Under the pieces are notes generated by a model. That model made no database searches, was not told the origin of the DNA, and saw only the letters and a program-made list of their open reading frames with translations. From Kalmanozyma brasiliensis GHG001 (Eukaryota; Basidiomycota; Ustilaginomycetes; Ustilaginales), in NCBI RefSeq assembly GCF_000497045.1, contig NW_015961950.1:310001-374000 (forward strand): a stretch of DNA of 64,000 nt, given 5' to 3'. Each line of letters begins with the position of its first letter. Within the stretch, counting starts at the first letter, position 1. The position numbers and the translations under genes are program-made. This document shows positions 1 to 9,800 of this stretch, piece after piece.

Positions 1-1873
1 ATGACAGGCTCCTTTTGCGGCGTCGACATCACCAGCAATCGCTTCGAGTTGGGCGCGGACGACGGTGGAGAAGCTGCAAATGACGGCATCGATGGAAGCA
101 TCGGCGAGCGCAACTTGACCACTTTCTCCACCCTCTGCGACGCTGATCGACCGTTTGCAGAGCCATTCTCGACGCTACTCCGCGCATGCAAAGGCTTTGC
201 GACTCCCAGACCGGCAGGTTGAGAGTACGCCGCGTTCGTGTTGCTCCGTGAGAACACGCCCGTCGGTGCTCGCATCTCCTGCACCGCTCCAGACGTCGCG
301 CTGACGCTCCGAGACAATCGTCGACCCATGTCCACCTCTCGCCCACGCCCAAGCATGCTCGATCGTTCCGCCATAATGTTTCGTTTCACCCGTCGACCTG
401 CTTGTTCCTTCTCCAACACATCCGAAAGGCCCCCGGTCGCTGCCAGTGACGCCGATGCACCACCGAGCGGCGCCACACTTGAGCTCCTCTTGAGCACGCG
501 CATGGGCGGTGACCCCGACGAGCCTGTGCGCGCACTCTTGGTTGGTCTTGCTGGTGTTCGAGACTGGAGTGACACGAAGCATTTGCTCCTGAACAGCGAA
601 CATTGTCGAGGCAGGCTCGCTTCGAAATGCGGCTCCACCACGCTCGAGCAAAGCCATTGTGCATCGTCCATATCGTCATCCTCGAGCAACTTGCGCACTG
701 ACGATCCCAGGAGAGCGCCGCTCGTTTTTTTGCCCCCTCGATCCATAGTCTTGTTGTCGTTTATCTCTGTGTCTAGATCCGACAACAGATCGGCAATTTC
801 TGAGCCAACACCCGCTGCGACCTGTCTCAGACAAAGGATGTCCACCAATGCCTCGAGCCTCTTGCTGAGGTGGTCCACCGTGAGCACCTCTCCGCCTTGC
901 ACCTCGAGCACCTCGACTTCTCCGTTCTCGCCATCGTCGTGCGACGAGTCAGTGGCCATCCGTCTCCGTACTTGTTGATTCCATGCAAACGCGTCGCTAG
1001 AGTCGAATTGCGGTCGTGTGCCTCGCCATCGTTTGGCCTTTTCGAGTTTTCGCGACCTCTTGCGCGGTTGCTCGCTCTCCGTCTCCATCGATGTGCCTGT
1101 ATTCACGCCTGACAGAGGATTGATGGTTTCTTCGGACGAAGTCCCAGGCAAGCGAGAACGTGCAGTTTCCAAAGCTCGCGGATCTTGAGATACAATGTGC
1201 AACAAGCACATGGTGATGAGGATTTGAAGTTGAGTCCTGTTGCGCAAGCAGGCAGTCGTTCGTCAGTCATTCCCTGACCTCGCTTGGGCATGCTCACCAG
1301 CTATGTTACTTACTCTCGACTCTCCATGGACGAGATCCAGCGTTTGTGCATTGAGTCTGCTTCCGTCGAGGTGATATTCGAACCTGCTGCCTCCACCGCC
1401 CGCTGAGCTAGCAGCATCTCGTACTCGGACGCATCGAGCGTGTCTTCTGAGCTGCATTGAGCGCCAGGGTTGGCCGCAGGCAGCAGCTTGGTGGCCATGA
1501 CTTGATGTCGACGTGAGATGGCGCTGTTGGACCTGATCAGATGGCAGAGGCCAAGAAGGACATCTTCGACGTCATGCGATGACCGCAAGCGGTCGATGCA
1601 GTTGAGGAAATGCGCAAGGCCGCTGTGGTGCTCTCCAAGCCAAAGCGTCTCTACATAGCGATCTGCGAGTGATTCGTCGACGGGAATGCTGTGTTGGTCG
1701 CTCTGTCCACTTGGTTGGATCGAGTCCTGGCTGCCAAACCACGATGCGGCGTCCGGCTGCTCCAAATGGCATGCATGTTGGATGCGAAGTGGTCTAGAGG
1801 TCACCGTGGCAAGCCGAGATGGACCAGCCTCGCAATAGAGGTTGCTTGGCTCTGCCACGGCTGTGGGCGCCAT
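1..1873 (-). CDS. SLD3: SLD3-like DNA replication initiation protein (partial, 3' end outside window)
   Basis: Two exons: 1873-1314 and 1236 to beyond position 1, with a 77-nt intron (1237-1313, GTAAGT...CAACAG). About 598 residues lie in the window and the frame is still open at the edge. Splicing creates the segment RETQLQILITMCLLHIV near residue 186; a 'RE-x-QLQI' core preceded by a 'Y-x-x-TLWL...LAHF' segment (YVETLWLGEHHSGLAHF) matches what I know of the fungal Sld3 domain. Exon 2 adds a basic stretch (PRKRSRKLEKAKR), a LSKRLEALVDILCLRQ helix and a long Ser/Arg/Pro-rich tail ending at VMSTPQKEPV, as in the CDK-phosphorylated Sld3 tail. Known family role: Sld3 helps load Cdc45 on Mcm2-7 and, once phosphorylated, binds Dpb11. 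Identity rests on motif memory, not a search. Start chosen at the first in-frame ATG. ACGCG boxes lie upstream. Confidence 0.7.
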
Positions 1874-2196
1874 CGAGGGTGTTGCGGTCGAGGCCAGTTG
1901 TGGGTGTCGAGAAGAACCTTTCTGCTGTTCCTTGGCTTTCGACTCTTTGCCGCGCTTCTTGCAATTTCATGCAACACCTCCACTCGCCTCATCAACGCGA
2001 AACGCGCCACGCGACCCGCTGCGTCCACCACCCTGCCCACCCACAATTTCACACAGACACATCGCAGACGAGGACAAGCCTTCTCATGCTAGCTGCTGGG
2101 AGGCAGTCTTGTCGCCTAACAGCATATCGGCCACGTATCGCATCTGTGCTCGAGTTTCTACCATAGATTGGGATACATTCGGATACAGAGTGAAGC
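1874..2196. other. Intergenic: 5' side of the SLD3-like gene, 3' side of glucosidase II
   Basis: No coding region supported. It holds the presumed promoter of the minus-strand SLD3-like gene, including three ACGCG cores in tandem at 1995-2015, and the 3' flank of the glucosidase gene. Confidence 0.6.
1995..2015. promoter_or_regulatory. Triple ACGCGNN heptamer (MCB/SCB-like) upstream of the SLD3-like gene
   Basis: Three heptamers, ACGCGAA, ACGCGCC and ACGCGAC, follow each other without a gap, 122-142 bp upstream of the SLD3-like ATG. ACGCG is the core of the MluI cell-cycle box and CGCGAAA matches the Swi4/6 box consensus; both drive G1/S genes in yeasts. A role here is inference. Confidence 0.4.
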
Positions 2197-5100
2197 TCAA
2201 AACTCGAATTCGATCGTCCAGTCGGAGATGACGGGAACTGCAGGGTCCTTGATGACCAGCTCCGATGCCGTGTTGGATCCCAGTCCGAAAGGCGTGCCCT
2301 TGCTGGACGAGCTTGTGCCGCTCTTCCAGCTCCACTCGAGAGCAGACGACGGATCGTGCTGGCCGATGCGCTTTCCTTGAATACGAACGGCTTTTGGCTC
2401 CCGTTCCAATCCGAGCACGACAAGCTTGGATACCCGGACGCTTTCAATCGACTTCGCAAAGGCATTCTTCTCCTGGTAGGGGCGCAATTGCTTGCTGTCG
2501 CCCAGAATCAGGCCCCCATCTGCCAGCTTGACACCAGCTTCATCGACGCTTCGCAGCGTCTGCGTGCCCGATGCACTGTTCCGCGTCCACTCGAAGCGAC
2601 GCCAGACGAATTGACCCTCTTCAAAGTCGTATGTCTGGCCGTCGTCGAGGTACAAGCTTCCTTCGGCGAGAACATTTGTCGTGCCGCTCTTTCCTGTGCG
2701 CTCCTGCTTGTCCAAAGCAATAATCAGAGTGAAAGGATCATTGCGACCCAGCTCCGCAGCGCGCCTAGCTCTCTCTCGCAAAGGCAGAATCGATCCGCCC
2801 CGGTGAAGCAGCGGCAACTGCTCGGTCAGCGGCGCCGGCACAGTGACGGTGCGTCCACGCTCGGAGCCGTGGTAGACCTCGTGCGTAAAGTAGTTGTAGT
2901 ACGGTCGATCCTCAGCCAGGTAAACCTGCACAGAATCGACGTCCTTGTCTACCGCAGGACGCACAAGTAGGCCCGAGTCGCCAACGTAGTACTGCGTGTC
3001 GATCTCAAAGCCCTGTGGATCGTTGGGGAACATCAAGTACTGAGGACGCAACACGGGCATGCCGGTGACGGCGTTGTCCTTGAAGGCAGTATACCACATT
3101 GGGAGCATCTGATATCGCAGCTTGATCAGATCCCTGACAGCGCTTCGTAGTGGCTCCTCCAGGAGATACGGCTCTCGTCTTTTTGTATCGATATGCGCGT
3201 GAGCACGGAAGAAAGGCTCGAAAATGCCCGCCTGGTACCAACGCACCAGCATGTCTGGCGATGGGTTGCCAAAGAAACCGCCGATATCGGCACCACAAAA
3301 ACTCATGCCGCCGATGTTGTTGGCCAGAATCATGGGCACGCTGACAGCGAGATGCTCCCACGTTCCAAGATTGTCTCCCGTCCAGATGGCGCCGTACTTT
3401 TGCGTTCCCACCCACCAGGCACGCGAAAGCACGAAAGGCCGACGTGGCTTGCCGCCGCCCAATGAGGCAGGGACCGTGAGTTCTCGATCGCGCAGCGCCC
3501 GTGCGGTCTGGTTGTGGAAGAGGATGCCGTTGATGTTGTGCAGGTCTCGGTGCTCCCACCCGCCGGCGTGAATCACATCCTTGGGCGAAGTGACCTCGGG
3601 ACCGTTAAAGATAGCGGGCTCGTTCATGTCGTTCCAGACGAACACGTTGCGAGCATTGGCGCGGATCTTGCCAGTCAATTTGCTGCCTGCGAGAGCGAAC
3701 TGGTCAGCCCACCATTGCCAGCTGGCAGGCTCAAACATGTCAAGCCAGGAGGCGCTTCCACTCCAGCACCAGCCTTCGTACTCTCCCTGACCGTTTGAGT
3801 CTTTGACGAGTAGCTTCTTATCCTGAGCTTCCGAGTAGAGCCAATAGTCTCGCGTTCGCTTGAGATGAGGATCGACGATGATGACGAGCTTGCGACCCTT
3901 GTCGTCGAGCGCTTTGACCATACCTTCGGGATCCTTGAAGGCCTTTTCGTCCCAGACACCGTACATGTGGTCCTTGCTGTATTCGATGTCGAGCCACATG
4001 ACGTCCATGGGGATGTCCTCGTCGTCGAACCGCTGGCTGACGTCTTTGACATCTGTGTCCGTGAGATAGTTCCATCGACACTGGTGGTAGCCGATGGCAA
4101 AGTACTGCGGCAAGACGGTGCGTCCGACCATCTTGGTGAAGTGAGCCATGTTGGTCTGAGCATCAGCGGACGTGAAAATGAAGAGGTCGAGAATGCCGGA
4201 TTCCGAGAACAAGTGCGAATAGGAGTCGATCTCGGAAGACTTGGACGTGGACGACTTGGACTTGTGCAGATCGATCCAAGTTTCTGCGCCATTGAGCCAG
4301 AAGACGCTGACCGCTCGATCTTTGCTCTGGGCGTGCAGCACCGGGACGCTGCCGTAGAGACTCATCGGAGAATTGGAGTCGTACTCGAATACGTCGGTGT
4401 TCATGAGTCGGTAAGGCTCATTGAAGCGATCCTTCTCGTCCTGAGCGGCATTGTGACCGACTGGAGCCCTCGTCGATCGCAGAGACAGAGGGGAAGCGTG
4501 CTCAGGAAGGCCAAAGAGATGCGAGTACCCGGGGAAGGTCATGTCCAACGCCAGCGCCTCTGGACCTTTGGGCTTACTGTCGCGACGAGAAGCCCAGGTC
4601 TCTTCCCACTCGCCGTTGTCTTCCTGCTCGAAACCAGCCCACTGAGAAACGAGCGAGTCGGCGTACTGACTTGCGGATGACGAGCTGAGGATGGATCTTT
4701 TGTTGCGCTGGAAGACGAGTTGTTGGACCTCTTGATCTTCTTGCTTGACCGTTGGGAAAGGTTCCGGCTTCTTTCGATAATGCTCCATGTGCATGAGACC
4801 ACGGTCGTTGAGCACGACTTGGGCCTCTCCGTCGCGCAGGACTTCAACCCTCAGCGGAGAGTAGGTAAACTGGACCGAACGAGACAATTGAGGTCCGAAG
4901 TGGACCTGGAAGCCGTCCTTAGTCGTCTCGATGCGGGTGTCAGAAGGATCCGAAGCTAGCTCTGGCAGCTGTTCGATGGCCCACTGCGAGGCTTCATCGT
5001 AGCGCCTCCAGCCACCGTACCTCTGTCCCACCTGGTCCGCTCGGATGCGGGCGGTGCCGTCTTTGAAGAAGGTGAGGGAGAGCTCGAACTCGACATCCGG

Positions 5101-5382
5101 GTGTAACGCAGATGACAGAGGCAGGTTGATGCTAGCGTTGCTATGCACGAAGTTGACACTGTGATTTGAGACGGAGTACGGCGAGGCGAAGCGCTCCTTG
5201 TGGTCTTGTTGCCATTGCTCGACATAGTCCGACTGCCTTCGAATCCTACGACAGAAGGACGAGTCGCGACACTTTTTGAAGTCGTGCTCTCGTACCGCCT
5301 GAGCCTGCTCAACCAGCAGAGAAGCGAGGACCAGAAGGCAAGCGCACAGCAAAGGGCATGCCCATCTTCGCGTGCCAGCCAT
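2197..5382 (-). CDS. ROT2: Glucosidase II catalytic (alpha) subunit, GH31
   Basis: A 1061-residue GH31 alpha-glucosidase of the ER that trims the two inner glucoses from N-glycans during glycoprotein quality control. The chosen ATG (5382) begins a signal peptide, basic start then LLCACLLVLASLLV, about 30 residues. The longer open frame upstream starts only at a non-ATG codon. The galactose-mutarotase-like N-domain carries the family phrase starting FKKCRDSSFCRR. The catalytic nucleophile motif WNDMNEP lies near residue 582 and the acid/base region WTGDN near 665, followed by FCGADIGGFFGNP. There is no ER retrieval signal, as expected for a subunit held in the ER by its beta partner (not in this window). 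It is divergent from DPH5 with 312 bp between starts. Confidence 0.95.
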   Translation of the reverse strand: MAGTRRWACPLLCACLLVLASLLVEQAQAVREHDFKKCRDSSFCRRIRRQSDYVEQWQQDHKERFASPYSVSNHSVNFVHSNASINLPLSSALHPDVEFELSLTFFKDGTARIRADQVGQRYGGWRRYDEASQWAIEQLPELASDPSDTRIETTKDGFQVHFGPQLSRSVQFTYSPLRVEVLRDGEAQVVLNDRGLMHMEHYRKKPEPFPTVKQEDQEVQQLVFQRNKRSILSSSSASQYADSLVSQWAGFEQEDNGEWEETWASRRDSKPKGPEALALDMTFPGYSHLFGLPEHASPLSLRSTRAPVGHNAAQDEKDRFNEPYRLMNTDVFEYDSNSPMSLYGSVPVLHAQSKDRAVSVFWLNGAETWIDLHKSKSSTSKSSEIDSYSHLFSESGILDLFIFTSADAQTNMAHFTKMVGRTVLPQYFAIGYHQCRWNYLTDTDVKDVSQRFDDEDIPMDVMWLDIEYSKDHMYGVWDEKAFKDPEGMVKALDDKGRKLVIIVDPHLKRTRDYWLYSEAQDKKLLVKDSNGQGEYEGWCWSGSASWLDMFEPASWQWWADQFALAGSKLTGKIRANARNVFVWNDMNEPAIFNGPEVTSPKDVIHAGGWEHRDLHNINGILFHNQTARALRDRELTVPASLGGGKPRRPFVLSRAWWVGTQKYGAIWTGDNLGTWEHLAVSVPMILANNIGGMSFCGADIGGFFGNPSPDMLVRWYQAGIFEPFFRAHAHIDTKRREPYLLEEPLRSAVRDLIKLRYQMLPMWYTAFKDNAVTGMPVLRPQYLMFPNDPQGFEIDTQYYVGDSGLLVRPAVDKDVDSVQVYLAEDRPYYNYFTHEVYHGSERGRTVTVPAPLTEQLPLLHRGGSILPLRERARRAAELGRNDPFTLIIALDKQERTGKSGTTNVLAEGSLYLDDGQTYDFEEGQFVWRRFEWTRNSASGTQTLRSVDEAGVKLADGGLILGDSKQLRPYQEKNAFAKSIESVRVSKLVVLGLEREPKAVRIQGKRIGQHDPSSALEWSWKSGTSSSSKGTPFGLGSNTASELVIKDPAVPVISDWTIEFEF

Positions 5383-5694
5383 CTTGGATATGGCTGCTGT
5401 CGAGCTGAAGGGATGATGGTGAGAGCGGTACAAGAAGAAATGTCGTGCAGTGCTTGTGGTCAAGGCTGCGTCGACTTCCAAATCAAGGTCCGTGCCTTTG
5501 GGCCTCTCGCACGACTTGCCAAGGCGCCTTTCCGGAAATCGGCTGCACAGCAAGCAGCCTTGTTGGAATTTCGTGTTGGACCCTTTGCTTGCTGCTTGAA
5601 ATCTTCTTGTTCGCCATCAACCAAATCAGCTCGCTTCAACCGACACCATTTTCGCTTTGCTCAGTTCACCGACGCACAGCGTAGCATCAACGAA
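5383..5694. promoter_or_regulatory. Divergent promoter region between glucosidase II and DPH5
   Basis: 312 bp separate two head-to-head start codons. The DPH5 frame stays open upstream through this stretch, but the family start MVLFVIGLGL fits the ATG at 5695, so I treat it as non-coding. No clear TATA box or repeat was seen. Confidence 0.6.
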
Positions 5695-6690
5695 ATGGTC
5701 CTCTTCGTCATTGGCCTCGGCCTCGCTGATGAGCACGACATCACTCTCAAAGGATTCGAGGCCGTCAAGTCCTCCGAGCGAATCTACCTCGAAAGCTACA
5801 CAAGCATTCTCATGGTCCCCGGATTCAAGGAACGTCTCGAAGAGCTCTATGGCAAGTCTGTCATCATGGCGCATCGTGAGACCGTCGAGCTCGAAGCAGA
5901 ATCCATCCTTGAAGGCGCTGCTACCTCTAATGTAGCGTTCCTCGTCGTCGGCGATCCCCTCTCAGCAACAACACATACCGACCTCATCCTCAGAGCAAGG
6001 CAGAGCTCACCTCCCATTCCCGTAAAGATCATTCACAACGCCAGCATCATGACCGCTATCGGGTCCAGCGGCTTGGCAGGCTACAACTTCGGCCAGACTG
6101 TCAGTATCCCCTTCTGGACCGAGGAATGGAAGCCAGACAGCTGGCTCGAGCGCATCGGTGAGAACCTCAACATCGGCTTGCATACGCTTGCGCTCTCCGA
6201 TATCAAGGTTCGCGAGCAGAGCGCAGAGGACATGAGCAGAGGCATTCTCCGCTATCAGCGTCCAAGGTACATGCTCATCCCTCAGCTCATCTCACAGGTC
6301 GTCTCGGCAGCACAATCTCACAAGGCAGATTACCTCCATCCCGAACGCACTCTCGGCATCGCCCTTTGCAGAATGGGCTCAGAGGAAGAACGCATCGTCT
6401 CTGGAACATTACAAGAGCTTTTGGACATGGCCAATCCGACGCCCGAGCAGGCGCAAGCCGAAGAGGCAGAAGACGATGCAGATGAGCTGGCCAGCGAGGC
6501 TCAGCTCGAAAAGCGTCGTGCTGACAGAGCTGAGGAGCGTGCCAAGAAGGCATTCGGAGAGCCACTACACAGTCTCGTCATTGTTGGCAAGCGTCTGCAT
6601 CCTTTGGAGCGCGATTACGCCGCCAGCTACGCGTCTTCCGGGAGCAAGTTCCTCGAGGTCGCCCGGGAGGTGTATGGTTGCAAGGAATAG
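5695..6690 (+). CDS. DPH5: Diphthine methyl ester synthase (diphthamide biosynthesis, DPH5)
   Basis: 331 residues. S-adenosylmethionine-dependent methyltransferase that makes diphthine methyl ester on the conserved histidine of elongation factor 2, in the cytosol. The N-terminus MVLFVIGLGLADEHDITLKG is the family signature; further family phrases are ERIYLESYTSIL, FLVVGDPLSATTHTDL and IHNASIMTAIGSSGL. Yeast Dph5 has 300 residues; the extra length here is an acidic then basic linker (about residues 245-285, rich in E, A, D, then K and R) before the conserved HSLVIVGKRLHPLERDY end. Single exon. It converges on the SUN-like gene with 156 bp between stop codons. Confidence 0.95.
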   Translation: MVLFVIGLGLADEHDITLKGFEAVKSSERIYLESYTSILMVPGFKERLEELYGKSVIMAHRETVELEAESILEGAATSNVAFLVVGDPLSATTHTDLILRARQSSPPIPVKIIHNASIMTAIGSSGLAGYNFGQTVSIPFWTEEWKPDSWLERIGENLNIGLHTLALSDIKVREQSAEDMSRGILRYQRPRYMLIPQLISQVVSAAQSHKADYLHPERTLGIALCRMGSEEERIVSGTLQELLDMANPTPEQAQAEEAEDDADELASEAQLEKRRADRAEERAKKAFGEPLHSLVIVGKRLHPLERDYAASYASSGSKFLEVAREVYGCKE

Positions 6691-6846
6691 TCGGGGCACG
6701 CACGCAAGTCACGACGATTGCGATGGCGCACCCGCTCACGAGCTTCTCTCGATTCGTTCACTGTCGGATTGAGACGCAAGGATTACGCGAATGTCACCCG
6801 AATCAGGACCTGGACGAAGATGCATTGCAGTCGATTTGAGAAGGAG

Positions 6847-9800
6847 TTAAGCGAGTCTGACATCGCGAATGGTGTCTGGAGTGCCACTTCGCCGGTTCTG
6901 TTGCGGGTCTAGGCTTGCATCGGGTGTGCTCGCTCGCAAGAATCTGTTGAATGCTGGCTTGCCCGACCTGAATGGGTTGATGTGAGCCGAAGAAGGTCGT
7001 GCACTTGCTTGCCGGTCTGACGCTTCTGAATTTGTCCTACCTCTGCCCTCGCCTTCGTTCCTGTGCGTCTTGCCGTCCAAGGTGGTCTGCCTGGCTTTCC
7101 GAAGGCTACTGCTGTGTCCAATGCGTCTAGGCAAAACCCTGTGCCACGCTCCTCCTTCCGACTCCGAATCCGAGCTGGACAGATGACCGTCTGCTTTCGC
7201 AATGCCGGATAGGTCCGTTGCCCTTGCTGCAGCTCGCTCGTCAGCCGGTGTGGCAGCCGCCTGCGTCTGCACCGGAAAAGGGACAAGGACGTCGTGTGCG
7301 GAATGGGCCGGTGTATCGTTGCTCAGTGCACGTTGCAGTGGTTGCGCAAAGGCGATGCGACCTGGACTGACGTTTGCCCTGAGATCCTCACGAGGATCAA
7401 GGCTGATTTGATCCGTTCGTGCTGCACGAATCGCATGATCCTCGTCGTCCGAAAGATCTACCGCGTGCTCAGAAGTTTCGCCATTTTCTGATCTCTCTGT
7501 CCAGTCCGAAGACATTCCTGCGAGATCGTCAGTCCCAAAGGCGTCCACCTTCTTGACCCTTGCAGATGCTCCATGACGTCGGCCATTTGCGAGATTGCGG
7601 TCCTCCTTGGTCGCGAGGTTGGGTCGGTGTGAACGTGAGGCACCCCTGACCATGGCGGGCTGTACCACTTTACTGGAATCTTGGCTCTGATGCAATGCAG
7701 AAGCCTTGTTGCTCGCCTTGGGACGAGAATACGTTGCTTTGCGCTGCGTCGAGTACCTTGTAATCCGTCGACGATCTGTTGCGCGATTCAATGCGTCTAG
7801 AGCTTCCAGTAGCATGATGAGGCGGCTTCCAGCTCGCGGGTTCGAGAGGATGTCGATCAGATTCTCGTCGCGGCGATCGATAAGTCGCCGGCGAGGAGGA
7901 TCGTTCCCCTTCGAACCACGAAGCACAGCTGTGTTCGGACTTGCGGCGACACTTGAGCTACCTGGCCTGCGAGGCAAAGATCCGGGTTTCACCGACCGAT
8001 GTCCGCCTTCGACATAGCGTCGTGGAGGCAGAGCTAGGGTCGCGGCGCCCAGATTGTTTTCCGTGACTGTATCTGTGTGAGTCTGTGACGGCATTGCTCC
8101 TCTGGAGGGGTCAGCAGGAGACTGTGCGGCATCGGACTTGGGGTCGGTTCGAGCGGTGGCTCTGTTTGGCGAAGCCGGAACAACCAATTTGCTGTCGATT
8201 TTGCCTTCCGACCGCTTGGAGCTGCGTCCAATCTTTGTGAAGCCGGCATGCAGCAGAGGCACTGTTCTCGATCCTCGCGTCAAGCCTATGAAAACGAACA
8301 CGGCCAGCAGCATGACGAGCTGCGCAATGGAAAGCCTCTTCTCGAGGAGCACCTCTTCGGCCAAGATCTGCACTTCGCGAAGCAGGGCCCGGCGCTCGTT
8401 GTCGGCTTGCTGACGATGGACATCGAATTCGAAGATGGCGCGTTGAAGATCAACGTGCTGCCTTCGCTTGAGCGACTCGATCTGTTGCCAATTACTGGCG
8501 TTCAAAAGTCGAAGCATGTCGGACATGCGGCTCTCTTGTCGTCTTTCCATGCGCGAGAAAACCTCCCGCAACATTCGCCCGCTATGCTCGATGTAGCTAT
8601 GGCTTAAAGTAGCGTTGGACTCCAGAGCATTGAGACGCCTGTGAATGGCGCGGTAGACCGATTCGCTGCCGGGACCGCCTTGCTGGCCCGAGTGCGCTCC
8701 GCTAGGACGTTGGCCGTTTGCGCGACGACTGCGATCAGCTTCAGGATCTGCCGCCGCTCGAGCTTGAGACGCGGAATCCGTTTTGATCGGCGGACTGTCT
8801 GGAGCCATCCTGCGTTTAGCAGCTTGGCCGATGCCAGCTGGATCGTTAGCAGGGTTTGCTTCACGATGCGGGACAGCCTGCAAATGAAAGGAAGGCTTTG
8901 ATCTTCCTCGAGGTACGACACACACTTCGCTTGCCCTTTTCTGAGCGCCAGGACTTTCTTCTGGAAAGCACTGTGCCGTATCTTTGATGCCCGCCGCTGT
9001 GTGGTAGGTCGAAGGTCGCGGGCGCGGATCGGGCTGCTTGACAGATTGCTCAGGTACTTGCGGCGAGGCAGGCGAAGACAGATTATCGTGTTGCGACACG
9101 AGATTCTCCGATGCTTCAGTCTCCGTGGCCGAAAGGATGGAACTCTGGTTTTGTAGCTTGCGTTGGAAAGCTTGCTCGTGCTTGCGCCAGATGTCCTCGT
9201 CTTGTGCCGTCAGATCGGGAGTGTCCCGGATGGAATGGAACTGGCCCGGTTGTGGTAGGTCGACTGGAGCAACGTCCGCTGAAGTGGGCAAAGGCCGCAG
9301 CAAATCATCAGTGCTCTTCAGATCGGCCCCAGCGATCTCCGGAATGGGATCCATGTCTCCGCTGGGTTCCTCGAACTCCCTCTTGTACTCTTCCATCTCA
9401 GTGATTCCATAGACGCGCAGTAAGCTGACAGGGCAATAGTACTCGCTGCCGAAATGCTCGAGAAAGTCGATGCGTACGTAGCGGAAAAAGGCCTCGGACC
9501 GAGGCGCAGAGGGAATCCTGAAGACTTGTTGGCCTCGAATGTTGCGAGCGCGAAAGACACCAAGCTGCGTCCAATCGCTTTCTCTACCAGTCAGCTGGCG
9601 AGCGGCTGTAATCGTGAACTTCTTGAACATGTTGCTGAAGAATTCGTAGTTGGCAAGCACGATGGTGTCGATCTTGATCTCCTCGCAAAGCTCGACAATG
9701 ACAAATTGGCTGCCGCCTTTGAGCTTGCCTCCGGGCTGTGGACATGGCGAGAGCATGTAGCGATCCTTCTTCTCGCTGAGAATCGAGCTGGCGAATTTTG

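Noticed and set aside
5200..5694. Upstream extension of the DPH5 frame
   Set aside because: The invariant DPH5 start is the ATG at 5695; the extension would overlap the glucosidase II gene.
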